Assembly (NCBI GenBank): GCA_013151235.1
Contig: JAADIO010000035.1
Span: forward strand, 18,568-82,567
Direction: 5' to 3'
Length of the DNA stretch: 64,000 nucleotides
From: Deltaproteobacteria bacterium
GTDB lineage: Bacteria > CG2-30-53-67
In this document: in pieces, positions 32,862 through 42,321 of the stretch
How the letters are laid out: each line of letters begins with the position of its first letter
Position numbering within the stretch: the first letter of the stretch is position 1
Notes under the pieces: generated by a model
The model's database searches: none
What the model was told of the DNA's origin: nothing
Seen by the model: the letters and a program-made list of their open reading frames with translations, nothing else
Made by a program: the position numbers and the translations under genes

Positions 32862-33850
32862 AGAACCTGCTGTCGGACATTCCGATTCGGCGGCTCTTCC
32901 TGCTGCTGGTTCTCCTGCTAATAACAACAGCAGCCGGATCGCCGGCGGAAACCGATGCTCCCCGGACTCCTTCCGCCCCGGTCACGCTAAAAGCCCGCCT
33001 CTCTCCCGAAGAGGCGACCATCGGCGACCGGATTGCTTATTCCCTGACCCTCACCCGCGCGCACAAGGTTCTGATGGAATTGCCGGAGCCTCCCCGTTCC
33101 ATAGACGGGGTCACTCTCCTCAAGGTCGAGAAAAAGGCGCCGAAGAAGGAGGGGGACCGGATCGTCGAAAGCAGAAGTTACCTCTACCGCGTTGACCGGA
33201 CGGGGACGATCGTATTCCCTGCACTGAAAGGAACCTGTCTTTCCGACGGCAAGGAAATCACCGTGGCAACCCGGGCGCTGACCCTGACGGTCCGCTCCCT
33301 GCTGCCGGCAAAGATGAAGGACATCCACGAGATCAAGCCGCTTGAACCGGCGGGGTTCTATCTTCCCATCCCTTTTCTCATCGCAGCAGGCCTTCTCCTC
33401 CTCGCCCTCCTCGTTGTCGTCTTCCTGAGGCAGCGGCGAAAGAAACGGGCCGATCTTCCCTTCGTCGAAGCGGTCCGCTCTCCCCGAGAAGAGGCGGAAG
33501 AGGCGTTGAACAAACTGGCAGCTTCAGGCCTGATCGAGAAGGGGGAATTTAAAAAATACTGTTTCCGCCTCTCAGAGATCTTTCGGCGATACCTGGAACG
33601 AAGGTTCCGATTTCCCGCCGTGGAGTCAACCTCCGAGGAGATCCGGCACAACCTGAACACCCTCCCTGCGGAAGAGAAGTTAAAAGAAGAGGTGCGTCTT
33701 TTTCTCCGCAACACAGACCGGGTAAAATACGCCGGCCATCAGGCGGAGCGGGAAGAGATCGACGGGGAAACGGAACGGGTCCGAACCTTTGTGGCCCTCA
33801 CATCGCAGGAAGGGACTTCGGAGAAGGAGGCAGAGCATGTGGCGTTTTGA
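32858..33850 (+). CDS. membrane protein of the moxR/bat operon (DUF4381-like)
   Basis: 330 residues. Signal peptide (RRLFLLLVLLLITTAAGSPA), a periplasmic beta-rich domain (VTLKARLSPEEATIGDRIAY, similar in form to a BatD repeat), one membrane segment (FYLPIPFLIAAGLLLLALLV, about 168-190) and a cytoplasmic C-terminus EEALNKLAASGLIEKGEFKK followed by YLERRFRFPAVESTSEEI, which is typical of the small helical domain after the membrane segment in DUF4381/BatD-like proteins. It sits between DUF58 and the first VWA gene and overlaps both (4 and 14 bases). A scaffold role for the VWA proteins is inferred. Confidence 0.8.
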   Translation: MKNLLSDIPIRRLFLLLVLLLITTAAGSPAETDAPRTPSAPVTLKARLSPEEATIGDRIAYSLTLTRAHKVLMELPEPPRSIDGVTLLKVEKKAPKKEGDRIVESRSYLYRVDRTGTIVFPALKGTCLSDGKEITVATRALTLTVRSLLPAKMKDIHEIKPLEPAGFYLPIPFLIAAGLLLLALLVVVFLRQRRKKRADLPFVEAVRSPREEAEEALNKLAASGLIEKGEFKKYCFRLSEIFRRYLERRFRFPAVESTSEEIRHNLNTLPAEEKLKEEVRLFLRNTDRVKYAGHQAEREEIDGETERVRTFVALTSQEGTSEKEAEHVAF

Positions 33851-34829
33851 CGATCCCTGGAATCTGATTCTCCTCCTGATCATCCCCATCCGGATCTTTT
33901 TCCATCAGCGACGGCAGAGGGGAGCACTCCTTTTCTCCGGTCTGCAGACCGCCAAATCTCTCCCCCGGACGGGGACGGTTTCCGCCTCATGGGGGCCTTT
34001 GCTGCTGCGATCGGCTGCTCTGCTTTTTCTGATCGTCGCCCTCGCCCGGCCCCAGTCGGGTCGAACCACCACGGAGGTCCTGACCAAGGGGATCGACATC
34101 ATGCTCACCCTCGACACCTCGGGGAGCATGAAGGCCCTCGATTTCGAAATTAAAGGAAAACGGATCAACCGTCTCGCCGTGGTCAAAAAGGTCGTGGCAA
34201 AATTCATCAAAGGAAGAGAACATGACCGGATGGGAATGGTGGTCTTTGCCGGGAATGCCTACACCCAGTGTCCTCTGACCCTCGACCGGGGCGTTCTTCT
34301 GACCCTCCTCGACCGCGTCGAGATCGGACCGGCCGGGGACGGGACGGCCATCGGATCCGCCCTGGCCACGGCGGTCAAACGACTCAAGGACTCAAAGGCA
34401 AAATCGAAGGTGGTGATCCTCCTCACCGACGGCCGGAACAACACCGGAAAGATCGATCCCGAGACGGCAGCCGAACTGGCCAAAAACTACAACATCAAGG
34501 TCTACTGCATCGGCGCGGGCACGAAAGGCCCGGCCCCTTTCCTGGTCGATTCCTTCTTCGGGAAACGCTATGTCTATCAGAATGTGGACATCGACGAGAA
34601 AACCCTGAAAATGATCGCCGCAACCACAGGGGGCCGGTACTTCCGGGCCACCGATACCAAGGGACTTGAGGCAATCTACAAAAAGATCGACAGTATGGAG
34701 AAAACGAAGGTGAAGGTCAAGGAATACAGCGAATATACGGAGGAGTTCGCCTGGTTCCTGATCCCGGGACTTTTCTTTCTGGGACTCGAGGTCGTACTGG
34801 AAAACACATTTTGGAGGAAGATCCCCTGA
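33837..34829 (+). CDS. batA: VWA domain membrane protein, BatA-like
   Basis: 330 residues from ATG 33837 (GAGAAGGAGG upstream), overlapping the previous gene by 14 bases. Two N-terminal hydrophobic segments (LILLLIIPIRIFF and LLLRSAALLFLIVALARPQS), a von Willebrand A domain with the metal-ion site TLDTSGSMKA (DxSxS) and LLTDGRNNTG, and a C-terminal membrane segment (WFLIPGLFFLGLEVVL). This is the standard BatA/BatB architecture from the Bacteroides aerotolerance operon. The VWA site would hold Mg2+ and bind partners in the periplasm. Confidence 0.88.
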   Translation: MWRFDDPWNLILLLIIPIRIFFHQRRQRGALLFSGLQTAKSLPRTGTVSASWGPLLLRSAALLFLIVALARPQSGRTTTEVLTKGIDIMLTLDTSGSMKALDFEIKGKRINRLAVVKKVVAKFIKGREHDRMGMVVFAGNAYTQCPLTLDRGVLLTLLDRVEIGPAGDGTAIGSALATAVKRLKDSKAKSKVVILLTDGRNNTGKIDPETAAELAKNYNIKVYCIGAGTKGPAPFLVDSFFGKRYVYQNVDIDEKTLKMIAATTGGRYFRATDTKGLEAIYKKIDSMEKTKVKVKEYSEYTEEFAWFLIPGLFFLGLEVVLENTFWRKIP

Positions 34830-34883
34830 TCTTTTTCCCGCTTCCATCTTTCGATGGGATCGGGAAAAAAGATATGTACATCC

Positions 34884-34962
34884 CCCCTTTTCCAAAGGGG
34901 AGAAGAGAATCAGGGACACCAAAAAACCTCTACTCCTTATAACCTCCCCCTTTTGAAGGGGG
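34884..34962. repeat. two similar hairpins between batA and batB
   Basis: CCCCTTT-TCC-AAAGGGG (34884-34900) and CCCCCTT-TTG-AAGGGGG (34946-34962), each a perfect 7-bp stem with a 3-base loop, in the otherwise unusual 155-base gap of a tightly packed operon. They look like two copies of a short palindromic intergenic repeat and may alter transcript stability. Confidence 0.55.
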
Positions 34963-34984
34963 ATTGAAAGAGAGAAAAAAACCG

Positions 34985-35992
34985 ATGCATTTTAAAAACG
35001 CACAACTCCTGCTCCTCCTGTGGCTCGTTCCCCTCTTGGGGCTCTTCTATCTCTGGTCCTTCAAGAGTCGGGACCGGTGCCTTCGGACCTTCTGCAATAA
35101 TCCCGCCCTGCTGCCCCGCCTCCTGCACGGCGTCCACCGGAAGCGGCAGCGGATGAAGGCGGCCCTTATCGTCGTCGCTATTGCACTCTCCATCGTAGCC
35201 TTGGCACGCCCACGCTGGGGATTCCGGTGGGAAGAGATCAGGCGACGGGGTGTCGATATCGTCGTAGCCCTCGACGTCTCACAGAGCATGATGGCGACCG
35301 ACGTCGATCCGAACCGCCTGGAACGGGCAAAACGGAAGATTCAGGACCTTCTGACCATGCTCAGGGGAGACCGAATCGGGCTGGTCGCCTTTGCCGGGAG
35401 CAGTTTCATTCAGTGCCCCCTGACCCTCGACTACGGCGCCTTCCGGATCTTCCTCGATGGGCTCTCCCCGGACCTGATCCCCGTACCGGGTACGGCTGTC
35501 GCCCGGGCCATCGAGACTTCCCTGACCGCCTTCGATCCGAAACTCAGGACTTCCAAAGCCATCATCCTGATCACCGACGGCGAAGATCACGGCGGCAATC
35601 CCCTCAGCGCTGCGAAGAAAGCGAAGGAAGCCGGGGTGAAAATTTTTACCATCGGCATCGGCAAACGGGAAGGCGCCCCGATTCCCCTGGCCGGTCCCGG
35701 CGGGGGATTTAAGAAGGATCATTCCGGCAATCTCATCCTGACCCGTCTTGATGAGGAAACCCTGAAAAAGATCGCCTTGACAACGGGCGGTGCCTACGTT
35801 CATTCTGTCACGGGTGATATGGACCTGCAGTCGATTTATCTGAAGGGGATCCGAATGGGAATGAAACAGACCGAATTGGCGACCCGTCGTAAGAAACGAT
35901 GGACGGAGCGATTTGAATGGCCCCTCATGGCGGCGGTTTTTCTCCTGATCGCAGAGGGGTTTCTCCGGGAAGGGGGACGGGAGGAGGCATGA
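34985..35992 (+). CDS. batB: VWA domain membrane protein, BatB-like
   Basis: 335 residues from ATG 34985; the frame runs back to a TTG at 34964. Two hydrophobic segments (LLLLLWLVPLLGLFYLWS, AALIVVAIALSIVALARP), VWA domain with ALDVSQSMMATD (DxSxS), LVAFAGSSFIQCPLTLDYGA and ILITDGEDHGG, and a C-terminal membrane segment (WPLMAAVFLLIAEGFL). Close paralogue of the batA product, as usual for the pair. Its stop overlaps the ATG of the TPR gene (ATGA). Confidence 0.88.
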   Translation: MHFKNAQLLLLLWLVPLLGLFYLWSFKSRDRCLRTFCNNPALLPRLLHGVHRKRQRMKAALIVVAIALSIVALARPRWGFRWEEIRRRGVDIVVALDVSQSMMATDVDPNRLERAKRKIQDLLTMLRGDRIGLVAFAGSSFIQCPLTLDYGAFRIFLDGLSPDLIPVPGTAVARAIETSLTAFDPKLRTSKAIILITDGEDHGGNPLSAAKKAKEAGVKIFTIGIGKREGAPIPLAGPGGGFKKDHSGNLILTRLDEETLKKIALTTGGAYVHSVTGDMDLQSIYLKGIRMGMKQTELATRRKKRWTERFEWPLMAAVFLLIAEGFLREGGREEA

Positions 35993-36819
35993 TCCGGCAT
36001 TTTCTGGTAATCTTTGGCTGTCTGAGTACCCTGCTTCTCACCGGGCACTCCCTCTGGGCCGCATCCCCCACCCGGGCGATGAAAGAGGGGATACGGGCCT
36101 ATCACGCGAAAAAATACAAAGAGGCTCTCACCCACTTTGAAGCAGCGGAAGTCGAAGCACCGGACGATCCGAAGATCCGCTACAATGCCGCTGCCGCCCG
36201 ATACCGCACCGGTGACTTTGCATCCGCAGCAAAAGAATTCGGACAAGTCCTTTCGAAAACCGAAGACCCGAAACTCCGGGCAAAGGCCTACTACAACCTC
36301 GGCAACACGGCCTTCCGAGAAAAAGACCTGAAGGCCTCCTCCGGATTCTATCGTAAAGCACTCTCCATTGACCCTGAAGACCGTCAGGCCAAGGAAAATC
36401 TCGAGTTCGTCCTGAAAGCGATCAAACAGCAGAAGCAGCAGAAACGGAAGCAGAATGGGAAAACAACCAAGAATCAGGCAAAACCGAAAGAAGATCAAAA
36501 AACAGAACCGACACAAGAGACACGGAATTCCGCGCAGAAAGAAGGAACGGGGAAAAAATCACCGCAACCAACAACCGGGAAGAACAAGGAACAAAAACCT
36601 CCGGAAGGGAAAATTCATGAAACCGGAGGGGGAAAAAAGAAGGGGCTGAAAGGGACCGGGACCAACGCTCGTCCGGACCATCCCGTTGAGGGGCATCCCC
36701 TCTCCCCGGAGGAGGCGGAACGGCTGCTCAATTCCCTGAGTGATGATCAACGGGCCTACTTCCGGAAGCAGGCGGCACGGGAAGCCCCCAACAGGAAAAA
36801 CGTCGTGGAAGACTGGTAA
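35989..36819 (+). CDS. batC: TPR protein of the Bat operon, BatC-like
   Basis: 276 residues from ATG 35989 (GAGGAGGC upstream, ATGA overlap with the previous stop). Signal peptide (FLVIFGCLSTLLLTGHSLWA), then about three tetratricopeptide repeats (GIRAYHAKKYKEALTHFEAA, IRYNAAAARYRTGDFASAAK, AYYNLGNTAFREKDLKASSG). The C-terminal 110 residues are low complexity, rich in Lys, Gln and Thr (a stretch of QKQQKRKQNGK and similar), and end in HPLSPEEAERLLNSLSDDQR. Periplasmic location and partner binding through TPRs are inferred. Confidence 0.85.
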   Translation: MIRHFLVIFGCLSTLLLTGHSLWAASPTRAMKEGIRAYHAKKYKEALTHFEAAEVEAPDDPKIRYNAAAARYRTGDFASAAKEFGQVLSKTEDPKLRAKAYYNLGNTAFREKDLKASSGFYRKALSIDPEDRQAKENLEFVLKAIKQQKQQKRKQNGKTTKNQAKPKEDQKTEPTQETRNSAQKEGTGKKSPQPTTGKNKEQKPPEGKIHETGGGKKKGLKGTGTNARPDHPVEGHPLSPEEAERLLNSLSDDQRAYFRKQAAREAPNRKNVVEDW

Positions 36820-36821
36820 GC

Positions 36822-38591
36822 ATGAAAGAAAACGATTTCAAAAAGATGGGGGAAATTTTACTCCTCATGGTGTCGCTTCTGCTCCTCTATCAACCGGCGC
36901 AAGCCGGGGAGCTCTCCGTCACGGCCGGCGTCGACCGGAACAGGATCACCCTGGAAGACATGGTTCGTCTGACCATCAGCGTCTCGGGGAGCCGCAAAAC
37001 GCCTGAACCGGAGCTGCCCGACCTGCCCGACTTTGAGATTGCTTCCCGGGGGCGTTCCTCCCAGGTTCAGATCATCAACGGGTCCTACTCCTCCCGGATG
37101 GATTATACCTATCTTCTTGCACCGCAAAAAACGGGGAGACTCACCATCGGACCGGCGATCATCCGTTTTCAAGGAGAAATCTATCGAACCGATCCGATTA
37201 CAATCCGTGTTGAAAAGACCCGCCAGTCGGAAACCGAGAACCGAGATCTTTTTATCACCACGGAAGTCGATACCGCCAAACCTTACGTGGGGCAACAGGT
37301 AATCTATACCTTCCGCTTCTTCCGCCGGGTCCAGGTGGACAACGCGTCCCTGGAAAAATTGGATTTCAACGGTCTTCAGGTGGAAGACCTCGGCAAGGAA
37401 AAATCCTACACAACGGTTAAAAATGGAATCCGTTACCAGGTCACGGAGTTTCGCAGGATTCTTTATCCCGTCCATGCAGGGTCCTTGACCCTTCCGACCG
37501 CAACGCTAAAGTGCGATATTCCTTATGGACAGCCCAGTCCCTACGATATTTTCAATTTCGGCACGGAACGTTCCCGAACGAAGATTCTCCGGTCGAAACC
37601 AATCACCCTTCAGGTCCGTCCCCTGCCGGAACAGGGGAAACCGAAAAACTTTTCCGGGCTGGTCGGTAACTTCAGTCTGATTGCCCAATTAGGGAAAGAA
37701 GAGATTGAGGAAGGAGGATCGGCAACGCTGACCATGACGGTGATGGGAACGGGAGATCTTACCGGTGCACCGAGACCCAAGATCGAAGGCCTGCAGCATT
37801 TCAAAACTTATGATGATCAACCGACCCTCACCCGGGAGACCCGTCAGGACCGGGTCCTTTCCCGGAAGGTCTTTAAAACCGCTCTCGTTCCGATGGAACC
37901 GGGGACGATCACCATCCCAGGCGTCTCGATTTCCTTCTTCAACCCCGATGCCGGACAGTACCAGAAACGGAAAGCCGGCCCCTTTATCCTGAAAGTCCGA
38001 CCGGCTGCGACGAAGGAGGAAATCAACCTGACCGATGCGACCCCGGCGGTGCCCATCCGGAAAGGGATCAAAATCGTCGGTCGGGACATCCTCCCAATCG
38101 TCACCGGCCTCGACACCTTCAAAGACCGCTCGTTTTCCCTGACCTCTCCGGGAGTGATGGGTCTCTGTTTTATCCCCCCCTTTGCGTTTCTCGTCATTTT
38201 CCGAATCAAGCGGGAACAAGAGCGGCGAACCACGGATATCGGCTATGCCCGGAGCAAGCGGGCCTGGAGCCATTTTGAAGCAGGTATCAAGGAAGCCCGG
38301 ACCTTGATCCGTCAGGGTAATTCCCGAAAGCTTCATGCCCATCTCGCCCGAACCCTCCAGTCCTATCTCGGTGCCAAGATGAATCTTGCCGGAGAGGCCC
38401 GGACGCCGGCCGAGCTGAAGGAGGCCCTGGCCTCCCGCCTGAACGATCCGTCCCTGCCGGAGGAGATTCATCGGCTGCTGCGGGAACTGGAGTACCGGCA
38501 GTTTGCACCTGAAAAAGAGGGGAGCCACGATGGCACATCCGACCTTGATCGGGTCGTAAAGGTTTGCAAAAAGGTGGAGAAAAAACTATGA
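36822..38591 (+). CDS. batD: BatD family protein
   Basis: 589 residues. Signal peptide (ILLLMVSLLLLYQPAQAGEL), then repeated beta-sandwich modules with the BatD pattern (VTAGVDRNRITLEDMVRLTI, ELPDLPDFEIASRGRSSQVQ, LLAPQKTGRLTIGPAIIRFQ, ITTEVDTAKPYVGQQVIYTF), a membrane segment (GLCFIPPFAFLVIFRIK, about 446-462) and a cytoplasmic helical C-terminus. Two bases separate it from batC and it overlaps batE by four. In Bacteroides and Leptospira the bat genes affect stress tolerance, but the biochemical role is open. Confidence 0.9.
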   Translation: MKENDFKKMGEILLLMVSLLLLYQPAQAGELSVTAGVDRNRITLEDMVRLTISVSGSRKTPEPELPDLPDFEIASRGRSSQVQIINGSYSSRMDYTYLLAPQKTGRLTIGPAIIRFQGEIYRTDPITIRVEKTRQSETENRDLFITTEVDTAKPYVGQQVIYTFRFFRRVQVDNASLEKLDFNGLQVEDLGKEKSYTTVKNGIRYQVTEFRRILYPVHAGSLTLPTATLKCDIPYGQPSPYDIFNFGTERSRTKILRSKPITLQVRPLPEQGKPKNFSGLVGNFSLIAQLGKEEIEEGGSATLTMTVMGTGDLTGAPRPKIEGLQHFKTYDDQPTLTRETRQDRVLSRKVFKTALVPMEPGTITIPGVSISFFNPDAGQYQKRKAGPFILKVRPAATKEEINLTDATPAVPIRKGIKIVGRDILPIVTGLDTFKDRSFSLTSPGVMGLCFIPPFAFLVIFRIKREQERRTTDIGYARSKRAWSHFEAGIKEARTLIRQGNSRKLHAHLARTLQSYLGAKMNLAGEARTPAELKEALASRLNDPSLPEEIHRLLRELEYRQFAPEKEGSHDGTSDLDRVVKVCKKVEKKL

Positions 38592-39442
38592 AGAAGATTC
38601 CTTTCCTGCTGATCCTTCTCCTGCCCCTTCTGCTGCTGACTCCGCAGACGGCAAGTCCGGAGCATAAAAACGCACTCGCCCTCTTTCTCAAGGCAAACGA
38701 ATCCTATCAGAAAGGCGATTACGAATCGGCCCGGGATCTCTATACCCGAATTCTCGATCAGGGGATACGGAATGGGATTCTTTACTATAACCTGGGAAAC
38801 ACCTATTACCGGCTGGGCCGGACCGGCAAAGCTATCGAGAACTACCTTTCGGCCAGGGAATGGATCCCGCGATCGGAAGACCTGGAGGCCAACCTCCGCT
38901 ACGCCCGGGAAGAACGGAAAGACCGGATCGAAGCGACGGGCGGCATACTGCGGGAACTCTTCTTCTGGTATTACCGGATGTCGTTTCCGGAAATGGTCCG
39001 GATCTTTCTCTTGAGCAACGTAATTTTCTGGGGCACCGCAGCCGGCCGTCTCTTTTCCCGGCGGCCCTTTCTCCGGGGGCTTCTCTACATTTCACTCCTG
39101 TTCGGGCTGACCATGGGAATCACGGCGGCGACCCGTTACCTCCAGACCCGGCTGCACCGACCGGCCGTCATCATCGTGCCGAAGGCATCGGTACGATCCG
39201 GAATGGACCCGGAGAGTACCACCCTCTTCGTCCTTCATGACGGTGCAGAGGGATGGATCGACCGAACCCGGGACGGCTGGGTCCTCTTCCGCCTCCCCTC
39301 CGGAAAAGAAGGATGGCTGAAAAAGGCCCAGGTCGGCAAGGCCGCCTTGCCTTACATGACAGAGAAAAAGTCAGGCTCATCATCCTTCTCGGAATCCGTA
39401 CCTTCCCAACAAGGTGCGCTGCCCCACCGTCAACGGGTATAA
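38588..39442 (+). CDS. batE: TPR and SH3-like protein, BatE-like
   Basis: 284 residues from ATG 38588 (overlap with batD stop). Signal peptide (IPFLLILLLPLLLLTPQTAS), TPR repeats (ANESYQKGDYESARDLYTRI, LYYNLGNTYYRLGRTGKAIE), two membrane segments (MVRIFLLSNVIFWGTAAG and LLYISLLFGLTMGITAATRY) and a C-terminal bacterial SH3 domain (VIIVPKASVRSGMDPESTTL then FVLHDGAEGWIDRTRDGWVL). This is the BatE layout and closes the operon. It converges on the hybrid kinase gene 57 bases away. Confidence 0.87.
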   Translation: MKKIPFLLILLLPLLLLTPQTASPEHKNALALFLKANESYQKGDYESARDLYTRILDQGIRNGILYYNLGNTYYRLGRTGKAIENYLSAREWIPRSEDLEANLRYAREERKDRIEATGGILRELFFWYYRMSFPEMVRIFLLSNVIFWGTAAGRLFSRRPFLRGLLYISLLFGLTMGITAATRYLQTRLHRPAVIIVPKASVRSGMDPESTTLFVLHDGAEGWIDRTRDGWVLFRLPSGKEGWLKKAQVGKAALPYMTEKKSGSSSFSESVPSQQGALPHRQRV

Positions 39443-39499
39443 AGTTCCTGCTCTGGATCTCATGCGGATCAGGACAGGGGGAAACTGAAACAAACAACG

Positions 39500-42196
39500 T
39501 TAACGCTCCGCCTCCAGTGCATGGGAAACCGCTTCACTGAGTGTCGCTAATTGATAGGGCTTGGCGGCCACGGAGGCAAAACCATAGCTTCTGTAATCGG
39601 CCATGATCGGGTCGTCTGCATACCCGCTGGAAACAATCGCCTTAATCTGCGGATCAATATTCAGGAGTTTCCCAATTACCTCCTTCCCTCCCATTCCACC
39701 CGGAATGGTTAGATCCAGGATGGCAACCCTGAAAGGATCTCCACTCTCAAAGGCCTTTGAATAAAGTTCGATCGCCTCTTCTCCATCTTTGGCCCCTTCG
39801 ACCCGGTAACCAAGATGCTTCAAAATCTCACCGGCGACTCTCCGGATGGACGGTTCGTCATCCATGACCAGGATACGGCCCGTCCCGCGAAGCGGGGCAA
39901 GTCTTTCTTCTTCGGCCTTCTCCGGAACATTGGAAGAAGCCGGGAGGTAAATGGAAAAGGTGGATCCATGCCCCGGGCTGGAGTAAACGGAGAGATGCCC
40001 CTTGTGTCGCTGGATGATGGAATAGCTTCCGGCCAGACCCAACCCACTCCCCTTCTGCTTTGTTGTAAAATAGGGATCAAAAACCCGTTGTTGATATTCC
40101 ATGGGAATACCGGTCCCCTCATCGGTCACATCGATCCGGACATAGTCCCCCTCGGGCAAAGGAACATGCTTTCCGTGGGAGAGGCGGACATTCTTGCAGG
40201 AAATTCGGAGCACCCCGCCGTCGGGCATTGCCTGCTCTGCATTGAGTACCAGATTATGAATTACCTGGCCGATCTGGCCTTCATCGATCTCCACGGCGGC
40301 AAGTCCCCCGGGGAACGACATCTCGGAACGTACGTTGGACCCCCGTAAGGCAAAGGCTGTCGATTCCCGAACCACCTTTTCAACCGTTGTCGTTCGGATG
40401 ACCGGCGCACCTCCTTTCGCAAAGGTCAACAACTGCTGCGTCAGCTCCCGGGCACGCAATGTCGCCTTTTCCGCGTCCATGATCAACCCCTTCACATGCT
40501 CATCCGTGGAAGACTGATACTGTGCGAGGGAAAGATTCCCGAGGATCACCGTAAGAAGGTTGTTGAAGTCGTGGGCCAATCCTCCGGCCAGAAGGCCCAG
40601 GGATTCAAGTTTCTCCTGTTTCAACAGCTCCTGCTCCATCTTTTTGCGGAGAGTAATGTCCCGGATAATTCCCTGAATATAATCCCTGCCCTTCAGACGA
40701 AGACGTTGCAGATTAATCTCCGCATCAAAAAGACCACCATCCAGACGTCGGTGCCGCCATTCGAATACCGGACAATCACCTGCCAGTGCGGCCCGGATCA
40801 TTGTTTTGCTCTTTTCTCTGGATGAAACTCCATCCGGTTGGATACCGGGAGAAAGGTCATCCGGCCGTTTTCCGACAATCTCCTCACGCACCGCACCAAA
40901 AAGTTCCAGCACCCTCGGATTGCAATCAATGATCGTAGGTTCCCCCCCTTCCAACTGAAGAAGGAGTACACCGTCCGCTGCACTATCGAAAAGGGCTCGG
41001 AACTTTTCTTCCGACTCCTTAAGGGCATGGTCCGACCGGGTCCGTTCGTCGATTTCCTTTTGTAACTGTTGGTTTACACGGCTCAGATTTCCAAGATATC
41101 GTTCCCGCTGCACATACCGCCGTGCCACCAATATAAGTAAAACGGAAACAAATCCCGTACAAAGGAGTCCGGAGAACAATGCAGCCCGTGCCTCATAGGG
41201 ATGAAACGTAGCAAGCAAGGCGGGCGCAGGATAAGCAACAAGGTCCCATCTGCGTCCCGGCACGGAGAGCGGAGTTCGTCGGAACAACTTTTTGAGCAGG
41301 ACCGGAAGGCCGCCGGGCCGGAGGGAACCCTTCGACTCTTTTCGCGTCCGGGAGGCATGGGTGTAAAGAATCGTCTTGCCGCCCCCTTCTTCGACTTCGA
41401 TAATTTTATAATTAACACCCAGTTTCTCCGTCCCCCGCAAGACCTCTTCAAAAACATCACCGAGCTGAAAAACACCCAGGGCAAAACCTTTCAGATTTTT
41501 TCGCTGCGCCTCATTCCCTGCATGGGAAGGCGTGGATGCATAGAGCGGCTGTATCGCGAAAAACCCGTTATGCTCACCAAAATTCGTGAGAGGGGTGCGA
41601 GTGACAATCGTCATCCGGCCACGATCCCGTGCGGCAACCAGAGAGGCCGCAATCACCGGATCCGAAGCCAGGTCGAAGCCGATCATCTTCTCGTGTATTG
41701 CGGAAGGTTCAACCCTGACCAGCGGATCGTACGAGGAGCGGGATCCGGCGGAAATGATTTTTCGACCTGGCCCCCTCTCCGTAATCCGGAAGGTCGGGCC
41801 TTCCTCTGTCCGGAATGCCGCCTCAAATGCTCTCCGGTCGGGACCGGAAACCGGCTGCACCCACCCCAGGGCATGGATTCCGGGATGGTCTGCAAGGTAA
41901 CCGCTCACGAATTTCCGGAATTCATTTTTGGTTACATCGACGGAGGAAGCATAAAAATCGGCAATTTCCTCAACCCTTGCCAACGAATGATTGAACCCTT
42001 CCTGAAGGTCCCGGGCATGTGTCTCCGCCCGGAGTTGGAATTCCGCGGCAAAAAGCCGGACCTGCCACTCCATGACCTTGTGATAGAGCACAAAGGACAA
42101 AACAATCCCGATCACACTGTTTACAATGACCAGAAACGTCCAGCGGGAAAAAGAGGAGACTTTCGGTTTCGTGAAAACTTGAGCCCTGGGCGCCAT
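39500..42196 (-). CDS. CHASE-PAS hybrid sensor histidine kinase with C-terminal receiver
   Basis: 898 residues. A membrane segment (WTFLVIVNSVIGIVLSFVLY), an extracytoplasmic CHASE domain (to about residue 330; HPGIHALGWVQPVSGPDRRA), a second membrane segment (ALFSGLLCTGFVSVLLILV), a PAS domain (EEKFRALFDSAADGVLLLQL), the H-box LAGGLAHDFNNLLTVILGNL typical of NtrB-like HisKA kinases, ATPase boxes (NLVLNAEQAMPDGG, DEGTGIP, KGSGLGLAG), then a receiver domain (ILVMDDEPSIRRVAG, AILDLTIPGGMGG). CHASE domains bind small external ligands. It is a single gene; no output partner is adjacent. Confidence 0.92.
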   Translation of the reverse strand: MAPRAQVFTKPKVSSFSRWTFLVIVNSVIGIVLSFVLYHKVMEWQVRLFAAEFQLRAETHARDLQEGFNHSLARVEEIADFYASSVDVTKNEFRKFVSGYLADHPGIHALGWVQPVSGPDRRAFEAAFRTEEGPTFRITERGPGRKIISAGSRSSYDPLVRVEPSAIHEKMIGFDLASDPVIAASLVAARDRGRMTIVTRTPLTNFGEHNGFFAIQPLYASTPSHAGNEAQRKNLKGFALGVFQLGDVFEEVLRGTEKLGVNYKIIEVEEGGGKTILYTHASRTRKESKGSLRPGGLPVLLKKLFRRTPLSVPGRRWDLVAYPAPALLATFHPYEARAALFSGLLCTGFVSVLLILVARRYVQRERYLGNLSRVNQQLQKEIDERTRSDHALKESEEKFRALFDSAADGVLLLQLEGGEPTIIDCNPRVLELFGAVREEIVGKRPDDLSPGIQPDGVSSREKSKTMIRAALAGDCPVFEWRHRRLDGGLFDAEINLQRLRLKGRDYIQGIIRDITLRKKMEQELLKQEKLESLGLLAGGLAHDFNNLLTVILGNLSLAQYQSSTDEHVKGLIMDAEKATLRARELTQQLLTFAKGGAPVIRTTTVEKVVRESTAFALRGSNVRSEMSFPGGLAAVEIDEGQIGQVIHNLVLNAEQAMPDGGVLRISCKNVRLSHGKHVPLPEGDYVRIDVTDEGTGIPMEYQQRVFDPYFTTKQKGSGLGLAGSYSIIQRHKGHLSVYSSPGHGSTFSIYLPASSNVPEKAEEERLAPLRGTGRILVMDDEPSIRRVAGEILKHLGYRVEGAKDGEEAIELYSKAFESGDPFRVAILDLTIPGGMGGKEVIGKLLNIDPQIKAIVSSGYADDPIMADYRSYGFASVAAKPYQLATLSEAVSHALEAER

Positions 42197-42321
42197 TTCC
42201 CCCTCCCCTCATCCTTACTCAAGAAGGTTCATTTATGGTAAAAAGTGTAACGGTCTCAGGATGCTTCTGCTTTTCCACAGGAGAAGACGAGAGGAGTGTA
42301 AAACCGGAGAAAGAAAAAAAA

